Below, in pieces: positions 57,529-64,000 of a stretch of 64,000 bases of DNA. The stretch spans positions 806,001-870,000 of the forward strand of contig OY820613.1 of the NCBI GenBank assembly GCA_963681975.1. Reading direction: 5' to 3'. Source of the stretch: JANELJ01 sp024511395. GTDB lineage: Bacteria; Pseudomonadota; Gammaproteobacteria; GRL18. Numbering within the stretch: position 1 is the stretch's first letter; each line of letters begins with the position of its first letter. Below the pieces are notes generated by a model. It was not told the DNA's origin and did not search any database. It saw only the letters and a program-made list of their open reading frames with translations. Position numbers and translations under genes: made by a program.

Positions 57529-58290
57529 TTAATGTTCGGTTTTTTCCTGCAGTTCTTCTAATACAGCATCCATGGCCCGTTCAAATACTGGTGACTCATC
57601 CAGAATGGTGGCCTGTTGATTCCGTAGTGCTGCACTTAAACCCTGCAGGGATTTTTCTGCAATCTGGCCAGTCTGGGTAACAAAAATATAGGCACTGGCG
57701 TCTTCACTCATCCAAGAAATCTTGGCTCGATAGGTCTGGCCATCCTGACCAATAAACTCGACCCAGGCACCGGCACTGAGATTTCTGGCCTGCTGAGTAT
57801 AGGCATCTTCAATCAGTTCTACATCATTGCTGTCAGCAATGGCCTGTTCAGAACCGTCTTCCAGGGAAGCCAGTAAATCTTCCTCTTCCAGGGCATCCAG
57901 GTTATTCAGATCACCATCCAGCATAACATCAATGCCGGCATCAATACTGGCCAGAACTTTTGCTGAAAGTCCCTCAGCAGCTTTTGCAGAACTATTAGAG
58001 GCTTCGTTTTGGTCAGCAGACTCCATAGGTATTGTGCTGGAAATATCGGCGGAACCATTTTGTGACAGGTCACTGTCATTAATATTCTGGCCTTTCATAC
58101 AGGCAAGATGGCAGTTCTGCAGATCCTGCAGGAGCTGTTCACGTAAGTCTTTAGGGTATTGAATACGGTCAAGCCCGGCATTAAGGGCATTTAAAATTCT
58201 AGGGATCACTCTGACCAGCTGTTTCTGACTCTGGCATTGTTTTTTATATTGACGTAACTGAGAACTTTCATACTGTAAAAATAAAAACAT
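57529..58290 (-). CDS. DUF1631-family protein, only the C-terminal third
   Basis: The 253 residues match the C-terminal part of DUF1631: a helical start (QKQLVRVIPRILNALNAGLDRI), an acidic stretch, then LSAGAWVEFIGQDGQTYRAKISWMSEDASAYIFV and EKSLQGLSAALRNQQA. Full family members are over 700 residues. The upstream 260 bp (58291-58551) is AT-rich and I see no continuation in it, so the gene has probably lost its 5' part; IS5-type copy 8 lies just beyond. It may still be made from ATG 58290, which has no clear ribosome-binding site. Confidence 0.65.
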   Translation of the reverse strand: MFLFLQYESSQLRQYKKQCQSQKQLVRVIPRILNALNAGLDRIQYPKDLREQLLQDLQNCHLACMKGQNINDSDLSQNGSADISSTIPMESADQNEASNSSAKAAEGLSAKVLASIDAGIDVMLDGDLNNLDALEEEDLLASLEDGSEQAIADSNDVELIEDAYTQQARNLSAGAWVEFIGQDGQTYRAKISWMSEDASAYIFVTQTGQIAEKSLQGLSAALRNQQATILDESPVFERAMDAVLEELQEKTEH

Positions 58291-58551
58291 AAATTGAAAT
58301 AGCGTATAGTTAAACTGTAATCCTTATCAATTAAAATGTCTTTGAGCTTGTCCACAGAAACAAAAAATTAGTGGAACGGCGGCCATTTACTACAGGTTGC
58401 TACGAACACAACCAAGTTAATACAATAAAAATAGCTGCATATAATAAAGAAAATGTATAATCACGTATTATCAATATAGAACATTTATTAATTTTTTTCA
58501 CCTGATTTTCCTATAAAAATCAAATAAAAAGCAACTTGAATAACTTATGTA

Positions 58552-60049
58552 GTCTGCCCTGAATAAAACATAGTGCATTGATTTATAAAGAAATATTTCT
58601 TGATTATGGGTGTTAAATTTGCAGGTTTTTGGTAAAATAAGCCTTATTACCTTGCAAATTTCCAGACCAGAATGAAGCCAGAGAAACAGCCAAAAATACC
58701 TCAGGAAGACCTGTTCAGGATGCGCCTTGAAAACATGCTGGACATAAACCATGAGTTGATTAAGTTATCAAAACACATAGATTGGGAAAGTCCTGATAAA
58801 GAATGGGGCGCTCTGTTTGTATCCACTAAAGGTGCTCCTGCCATACGCACTCGATTGATTGCAGGATTGCATTACCTGAAACACCTGCATGATTTATCGG
58901 ATGAACAGGTAGTAAAAGGCTGGACAGAAAATCCGTACTGGCAGTATTTCTGTGGTGAAGAATACTTTCAGCATAAAATGCCTATACACCCTGTGACCAT
59001 GACCAAATGGCGTAACCGGCCGGGTAAATCAGGCAGTGAAAAATTACTGATTGAAACCATTAAAGCCGGACTAAAGAGTAAAACCATAAAGCCCGGCAGT
59101 TTAAAGAAAGTCACGGTAGATACTACCGTACAGGAAAAGAACATCGCTTTTCCAACCGATTCAAAGCTCCTGAACAAAGCCAGAGAAAACCTGGTTAAAC
59201 TGTCCAAAGAGCACGGTATTAAACTGCGTCAGAACTATAATCGGGTTGGGCCGCAATATGTACTAATGGCCAGTCGTTATGCTCATGCAAAACAGTTTAA
59301 ACGCATGAAGAAAATGAACAATAAACTGAAATCCCGTTTAGGTCGTGTTAAACGGGATATTGAACGACAACTGCCCAACTATTCTGTTGATATTCAGTCT
59401 CTGTTTGAAGTAGCTCTAAAACAGGCTCAGAAACTGATTGAGCAGGAGCAGCACAGTAAAAACAAGCTTTACAGTTTACATGCACCGGAAGTCGAGTGTA
59501 TCAGTAAAGGCAAAGCTCATAAGCCTTATGAATTTGGAGTTAAAACCAGTATCGCGGTAACTAACAAGGAAGGCTTTGTTATTGGTGCTCAAAGTTGTCC
59601 GGGCAATCCTTATGATGGACATACCTTGCTGCCACAACTGGAACAGATAAAACAGTTTACAGCCGTACAACCGGAACACTGCTTTGTTGACCGGGGTTAT
59701 CGTGGACATGAAGTAAAAGACACTAAAGTTTTTATCTCAGGTCAGAAGCGAGGCGTTACCCGAAGTATTAAAAAGGCATTAAAACGGCGCAGTGCGATTG
59801 AGCCTGAAATTGGTCATATGAAAAACGATGGCCGTTTAGACCGCTGCTACCTCAAAGGTGCAGTCGGTGATGCCATTAATGTGGTTATGGTAGCCGCTGG
59901 ACATAACTTAAGAAAGATCCTCAATAAGCTCCGGCTTTTGTGGCTCAAAATTATTTCCGGTTTGATGGGGTCTTTTATCAAACCGGGGCAATCAGCTGCT
60001 TTAAACCTGGCTTGATGTCAGGCTTAAAACGGTATTATTCAGGTTGAAC
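58552..60049 (+). mobile_element. IS5-type element, copy 8 (full length, at the ampD start)
   Basis: 1498 bp; flanking repeat TATGTA (58546-58551, 60050-60055) is perfect. The duplicated bases contain the ampD start codon. Confidence 0.94.
58672..60015 (+). CDS. IS5-family DDE transposase, copy 8
   Basis: Intact 447-residue transposase, nearly identical to copy 2 (same PEHCFVDRG), with Pro in NRPGKSG. Confidence 0.9.
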   Translation: MKPEKQPKIPQEDLFRMRLENMLDINHELIKLSKHIDWESPDKEWGALFVSTKGAPAIRTRLIAGLHYLKHLHDLSDEQVVKGWTENPYWQYFCGEEYFQHKMPIHPVTMTKWRNRPGKSGSEKLLIETIKAGLKSKTIKPGSLKKVTVDTTVQEKNIAFPTDSKLLNKARENLVKLSKEHGIKLRQNYNRVGPQYVLMASRYAHAKQFKRMKKMNNKLKSRLGRVKRDIERQLPNYSVDIQSLFEVALKQAQKLIEQEQHSKNKLYSLHAPEVECISKGKAHKPYEFGVKTSIAVTNKEGFVIGAQSCPGNPYDGHTLLPQLEQIKQFTAVQPEHCFVDRGYRGHEVKDTKVFISGQKRGVTRSIKKALKRRSAIEPEIGHMKNDGRLDRCYLKGAVGDAINVVMVAAGHNLRKILNKLRLLWLKIISGLMGSFIKPGQSAALNLA

Positions 60050-60050
60050 T

Positions 60051-60590
60051 ATGTACGAAATATCTGACGGCTGGTTTATCCAGGCCAGGAAAATCCCTTC
60101 TCCAAACTATAATAAACGGCCTGAAAATGTCACAATAGACAGCATTATTATTCATAGCATCTCCCTGCCGCCGGGACAGTATGGAGGGGATGAAATTGAT
60201 CGTTTTTTCAGTAATCAATTGAACTGGAATGAACATGCTTATTTCAGGGAAATTGAAGGTTTACAGGTATCTTCACATCTATTGATTCGGCGTAATGGTG
60301 AACTGGTGCAGTATGTTAATCTGTACGATCGTGCCTGGCATGCCGGCCAGTCCTGCCTGGCCGGGCAGGAAAACTGCAATGACTTTTCTATTGGAATTGA
60401 GCTGGAAGGTACTGATGTCAGTCCGTTTGAAAATTCACAATATGAAACACTGCTTGCTGTGCTGAAAACCCTGAAAAATTATTTTCCTGAAATAACGGCA
60501 GAAAAAATTGTAGGTCATAGCGATATTGCCCCCGGTCGGAAAACTGATCCCGGTTCGGGGTTTGACTGGAATGTATTAAAGAGCGAATAA
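60051..60590 (+). CDS. ampD: 1,6-anhydro-N-acetylmuramyl-L-alanine amidase
   Basis: The 179-residue cytoplasmic amidase has the zinc histidine in IIIHSISLPPGQYGG, the segment SSHLLIRRNGELVQYVNLYDRAWHAG, and the second histidine with the acidic ligand in VGHSDIAPGRKTDPGSGFDW. It cleaves anhydro-muropeptides during cell-wall recycling; in enterics its loss induces AmpC. Length is that of E. coli AmpD (183). The ATG lies inside the right target duplication of IS5-type copy 8, so nothing of the native leader is left: the ribosome-binding region is IS end sequence. Confidence 0.93.
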   Translation: MYEISDGWFIQARKIPSPNYNKRPENVTIDSIIIHSISLPPGQYGGDEIDRFFSNQLNWNEHAYFREIEGLQVSSHLLIRRNGELVQYVNLYDRAWHAGQSCLAGQENCNDFSIGIELEGTDVSPFENSQYETLLAVLKTLKNYFPEITAEKIVGHSDIAPGRKTDPGSGFDWNVLKSE

Positions 60591-60634
60591 GCTTTATAAA
60601 TATAATTATTCAGTATAATTCAGAACACCATAGA

Positions 60635-60749
60635 GTGACTGGCTGTAGGTACTGTGTTTACGGGGGTTATGAAAACATGGATGTTTTCGTAAAGCGATAC
60701 ATGGATGTACTTGAGCGTCCCCGGAAAGACAGTACCTACAGCCAGTCAC
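60635..60749. repeat. 115-bp cruciform element with 21-bp perfect terminal inverted repeats
   Basis: GTGACTGGCTGTAGGTACTG and one more base at 60635-60655 pair perfectly with 60729-60749. Inside are a smaller perfect hairpin GAAAACAT-GG-ATGTTTTC, a short TACAT-GG-ATGTA, and a GGGG/CCCC pair. No coding frame. It sits between ampD and the DUF2797 gene. It looks like a MITE or a REP-type intergenic palindrome; no direct duplication is obvious. Confidence 0.8.
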
Positions 60750-60792
60750 GGTTAGTAATGCTGAATAGATACATATAAATTAAGGAACTGTA

Positions 60793-61659
60793 ATGATAAG
60801 TTATTCTGGTCACCTGCGTAAAATGCAGGTGCAATACAACGGTCCTGATACGCCGGTTGAATACTGTTTAAATTTATACGATGAGCAGGGGCGGCTCAGT
60901 CACGGGGAAATTGCCCTGAACCCATTACTGGGTAAAAAGCTGTCTTTTCATTATAAACAGGAAATTCATTGTATGGCCTGTTCCCGTAAAACCAGTAAGA
61001 GTTTTAATCAGGGGCATTGCTACCCCTGCTTTACCCGCCTGGCTTCCTGCGACAAATGTATTATGAGTCCGGAAAAATGCCATTATGATCAGGGTACCTG
61101 CAGGGAACCTCAATGGGGCCTGGATAATTGTATGCAGAAACACTTTGTCTATCTGGCCAATTCATCAGGGATCAAGGTGGGTATCACCCGCGGCAGTCAG
61201 ATCCCAACACGCTGGGTGGATCAGGGGGCAGTACAGGCATTACCGGTGTTTCAGGTCAGTACCCGTTATTATTCCGGCCTGGTGGAGGTATTATACAAAC
61301 AGCAGGTTTCGGACCGTACTCAATGGCAGAGAATGCTGAAGGGACCGGCAGAACCTATTGATTTAAAACAGAAACAGGCGGAACTCTATCAATTGTTAGC
61401 CCCCCAGGTCGATGAACTGATTGCCGGTCTGGGAGATATCCCGGAAGATGCTATTGTGCATCTGGATAATAATGAAATGGTGGAAATTCAGTACCCGGTA
61501 CTGGAATATCCGACCAAAGTTAAATCGTTTAATCTGGATAAACAGCCCTTTTTTGAAGGGGTGTTGTTGGGTATTAAAGGACAGTACCTGATCCTGGATA
61601 CGGGAGTGATTAATATCCGTAAGTTTTCCGGGTATCACATTGAGCTCGAAACGGAGTAG
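60793..61659 (+). CDS. DUF2797 family protein
   Basis: The 288-residue protein has a cysteine-rich region (CMACSRKTSKSFNQGHCYPC, then CDKCIMSPEKCH and CREPQWGLDNC, about 55-110) likely to bind zinc, followed by HFVYLANSSGIKVGITRGSQIPTRWVDQGA, the hallmark of DUF2797 and reminiscent of a GIY-YIG-type strand pair. Molecular function is not established. ATG start after taaggaac. Convergent with dxs, 52 bp apart. Confidence 0.78.
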   Translation: MISYSGHLRKMQVQYNGPDTPVEYCLNLYDEQGRLSHGEIALNPLLGKKLSFHYKQEIHCMACSRKTSKSFNQGHCYPCFTRLASCDKCIMSPEKCHYDQGTCREPQWGLDNCMQKHFVYLANSSGIKVGITRGSQIPTRWVDQGAVQALPVFQVSTRYYSGLVEVLYKQQVSDRTQWQRMLKGPAEPIDLKQKQAELYQLLAPQVDELIAGLGDIPEDAIVHLDNNEMVEIQYPVLEYPTKVKSFNLDKQPFFEGVLLGIKGQYLILDTGVINIRKFSGYHIELETE

Positions 61660-61711
61660 GCCGTCGCCAGTCCAAGAGCACTGTTACCCTGACTGCCTTC
61701 GAGAGAATTGA

Positions 61712-63640
61712 TCAGACTGCTGCGGACTTAGGACGAATATGCTCCCTGATGGTCTTAACCAGACCGGCGCTGTCCAGATCATAATCATGGTGTATTTCCT
61801 GCTGGGTGCCGTGTTCCGGGAATTCATCCGGCAGACCCAGATTCAGTACCGGGCATACCGAACCCTGACCCGCTAATACTTCATTGACCGCACTGCCGGC
61901 TCCGCCCATAACCGCATTGTCCTCCAGGGTGATCAGTAAATCGCTGTTCTGTGCCAGCTGCAGGGCAATCTGATTATCCAGCGGTTTGATAAAACGCATA
62001 TTAATGATTTTTAGGCAAAACTCATTTTTAAGTGCTTTCGCCGCACTCAGAGCCTCACTCAATAATGTGCCGAAACTCAGAATACTGATAACCGATACTA
62101 ATTTTAGCTCTGCTGCAGAAAAATCGCTCTGGTTATCATAGACCATAATACTTTTGCCCGCTTCCAGCGGCTGCGGCAGCTGCTCTGTAATGGCCTGACC
62201 AACCCCTTTGCTGCGCGGATAACGTATTGCAGTCGGTAAATCCATGGCAAAGGCAAAATCCAGCATATGATAACTTTCATTTTCATCGGCCGGTGCCATA
62301 ATCGTCATATTGGGGATGCAGCGCATAAAGCTGAGATCAAAACTGCCGGTATGAGTAGCACCGTCAGCTCCCACAATACCGCCCCGATCAATGGCAAAAA
62401 CCACCGGCAGGTTCTGCAGCGCCACATCGTGAATAAGCTGGTCATAAGCACGCTGTAAAAAACTAGAATAGATGGCGACAACCGGTTTCAGGCCATCGCA
62501 GGCCATACCGGCCGCCAGGGTGACGCTATGCTGCTCGGCGATACCGACATCATAATAACGCTCACTGAACTGCTCTGAAAATTCAACCAGCCCGGAACCC
62601 TCGCGCATGGCGGGAGTAATACCGATAAGTCGTTCATCTTTAGCCGCGGCATCCAGAATCCAGCGGCTGAATACTTCTGTGTAGGTCAGTGCATCTGAAG
62701 CAGAGCTACTGGTCTTGCCATTGGTATAAAAGCCCGGAGCTGCGGCATGGTATTCGGTAGGCTCATTTTCAGCGGCTTCAAAGCCCTTACCCTTCTGGGT
62801 GACTATATGTAAAAACTGTGGACCGGAAAGTTCCCGGATATTACTTAAAGTGGTCAGTAGAGTAGGAATATCATGTCCGTCAATGGGACCAATGTAGTTA
62901 AAACCCAGTTCTTCAAACAGGGTGCCGGGCACGATCATGCCCTTCATATGTTCTTCTGCCCGGCGTGCCAGCTCCCATACGGAAGGCATGGACCCCAGAA
63001 CTTTTTTGGAATTGGATTTTACCGTTGAGTAAAACTTGCCGGACAGGACCTTGGCAAAATAGTTGGACAGACCGCCGACATTGGGAGAAATTGACATATC
63101 ATTGTCATTCAGGATCACCAGTAAATCGGCATCCAGATCGCCGGCATGGTTAAGTGCTTCAAAGGCCATACCGGCGGTCATGGCACCGTCACCAATAACC
63201 GCTACGCTTTTATGTGTCTGGCCTGTATCCTTGGCGGCAATCGCCATACCCAGAGCTGCACTGATAGAGGTACTGGAATGACCAACACCGAAGGCATCAT
63301 ACGGGCTTTCTGAGCGTTTCGGAAAACCGGATAAACCGCCTTTTTTACGGATACTGTCCAGTTGCCGGGCACGTCCGGTAAGAATTTTATGTGGATAGGC
63401 CTGATGGCCTACATCCCAGATGATTTTATCTTCAGGAGTATTAAATATTTTATGCAGGGCAATGGTCAGTTCAACGGTGCCCAGACCGGAAGACAGATGT
63501 CCACCAGTGCGATCCAGAGTTTCTAGTAAAAAACCACGCAGTTCTTCTGCGAGCACAATTAACTGCTCATTACCCAGAGTTTTTAAATCTGCCGGTGAGT
63601 TAATAGTGGCCAGTAATGGATAATGCAAAAGTTTGGTCAT
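61712..63640 (-). CDS. dxs: 1-deoxy-D-xylulose-5-phosphate synthase
   Basis: The 642-residue thiamine-diphosphate enzyme joins pyruvate and glyceraldehyde-3-phosphate, the first step of the MEP isoprenoid pathway, also feeding thiamine and pyridoxal. Seen: GDGAMTAGMAFEALNHAG (ThDP motif), DVGHQAYPHKILTG, IAEQHSVTLAAGMA and RGGIVGADGATHTGSFD. Length is close to E. coli Dxs (620). ATG start. No ispA upstream; the 270 bp to suhB hold only a small hairpin. Confidence 0.96.
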   Translation of the reverse strand: MTKLLHYPLLATINSPADLKTLGNEQLIVLAEELRGFLLETLDRTGGHLSSGLGTVELTIALHKIFNTPEDKIIWDVGHQAYPHKILTGRARQLDSIRKKGGLSGFPKRSESPYDAFGVGHSSTSISAALGMAIAAKDTGQTHKSVAVIGDGAMTAGMAFEALNHAGDLDADLLVILNDNDMSISPNVGGLSNYFAKVLSGKFYSTVKSNSKKVLGSMPSVWELARRAEEHMKGMIVPGTLFEELGFNYIGPIDGHDIPTLLTTLSNIRELSGPQFLHIVTQKGKGFEAAENEPTEYHAAAPGFYTNGKTSSSASDALTYTEVFSRWILDAAAKDERLIGITPAMREGSGLVEFSEQFSERYYDVGIAEQHSVTLAAGMACDGLKPVVAIYSSFLQRAYDQLIHDVALQNLPVVFAIDRGGIVGADGATHTGSFDLSFMRCIPNMTIMAPADENESYHMLDFAFAMDLPTAIRYPRSKGVGQAITEQLPQPLEAGKSIMVYDNQSDFSAAELKLVSVISILSFGTLLSEALSAAKALKNEFCLKIINMRFIKPLDNQIALQLAQNSDLLITLEDNAVMGGAGSAVNEVLAGQGSVCPVLNLGLPDEFPEHGTQQEIHHDYDLDSAGLVKTIREHIRPKSAAV

Positions 63641-63871
63641 AAATCTGGGAGCTGGGCAGCCTTAAAAAGGTGTAAAAAAAGAATTATACTGCATTTTTAA
63701 ATGAAAATCTGCAGGGGAATGAAAGCGTTCAGCACTGAGCGTTGAGAAAGAGCTTAAGAGTCAGAGCAAAATTATCTATTTTTATACTGAATCGATACCA
63801 TTAATTTTAACAGGGAATGATGTTACAATAAAAAGTTAAGTCGCTCTTTATTTTTTACTGTACTTTATATC

Positions 63872-63896
63872 AACTGCTAACTTCTAGTTAGCGGTT
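63872..63896. promoter_or_regulatory. Hairpin in the suhB leader
   Basis: AACTGCTAAC and GTTAGCGGTT pair (one G-T) around TTCTA, 14 bp before the suhB start. It could modulate translation; no riboswitch consensus seen. The rest of 63641-63910 shows nothing clear. Confidence 0.4.
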
Positions 63897-63910
63897 GTGG
63901 AGATTGATTA

Positions 63911-64000
63911 TGCATCCAATACTGACCATTGCTGTACGCGCCGCACGCGCTGCAGGTACTGTTATTTTCCGTTCCATGGATAAGGTAGACAGCCTGAAAA
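63911..64000 (+). CDS. suhB: Inositol-1-monophosphatase family (SuhB), N-terminal start
   Basis: Thirty codons are present: MHPILTIAVRAARAAGTVIFRSMDKVDSL. The start MHPxLxIAVRAARxAG is that of SuhB, which is an inositol monophosphatase and an rRNA-transcription antitermination factor. The catalytic part is off the window. Divergent from dxs. Confidence 0.85.

Overview
The window comes from a gammaproteobacterial chromosome of low-to-middling GC, judged by eye. The protein types fit that group: YcgL, YheS, YgiM-type SH3 protein, LetA/LetB, AmpD, Dam, SuhB, Dxs, ilvD and an ArgA of the kinase+GNAT type. I cannot name the genus. The core genes are ordinary housekeeping genes. Between and inside them is an exceptional load of insertion sequences (IS), and many non-essential genes are broken. 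This is the pattern of a lineage under relaxed selection, for example host-associated or with a small population; that reading is inference.

Layout. 1-5.6 kb: dam (partial), argA, a sodium:solute symporter and ilvD. 5.6-15.1 kb: a first IS5-type element, a PilZ protein, an SH3 protein, then a phoB-phoR pair in which both genes are broken (frameshift, IS insertion, four in-frame stops) although the three-repeat Pho box upstream is perfect; then a PilZ remnant, a DHH phosphoesterase and a Sat-CysC fusion. 15.2-20.4 kb: a deleted chemotaxis receptor patched with an IS3 fragment, an IS4-type element with a long structured leader, ycgL, and an argD-argF operon. 20.5-28.4 kb: a Nudix gene and an IS island (IS982, IS4-type, two tandem IS5-type, IS630) that truncates an mscS gene. 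28.5-35.9 kb: a broken DUF481 gene and an intact LetAB-like lipid-transport operon (two PqiA-domain proteins and a protein with eight MCE domains), followed by a CPA2 antiporter and a DUF465 protein. 36-45 kb: IS5-type copies and deletion derivatives among a lipoprotein, a BPSS1780-type membrane protein, a patatin remnant, yheS and an internally deleted asmA-like gene. 45-53.7 kb: IS982, a LexA/UmuD-like peptidase without a DNA-binding domain, an EEP-family hydrolase, a broken HD-GYP gene, thiO, a truncated AAA ATPase and nadC. 53.7-64 kb: IS4-type element, alanine symporter, retropepsin-like protease, a shortened DUF1631 gene, an IS5-type copy on the ampD start codon, DUF2797, dxs and the start of suhB.

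Mobile elements. Eight full-length (1498 bp) and three partial copies of one IS5-type element are present; five of the full-length copies and one deleted derivative have perfect 6-bp target duplications of the form TANNTA. Three copies of an IS4-signature element have 8-9 bp AT-rich duplications. Two IS982 copies and one IS630 copy are all mutated, and IS3 and IS4 fragments occur.

The broken genes are concentrated in sensing and surface functions (PhoBR, MCP, HD-GYP, PilZ, MscS, AsmA-like, patatin), and most of the nonsense codons are explainable as C-to-T transitions. Biosynthesis (Arg, branched-chain amino acids, NAD, isoprenoids, thiamine, sulfate activation) remains intact. The most unusual intact item is the eight-MCE LetB-like protein. 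The most unusual non-coding items are the conserved 112-nt palindromic leader of the IS4-type element and a 115-bp cruciform element at 60.6 kb that shares a short motif with it.
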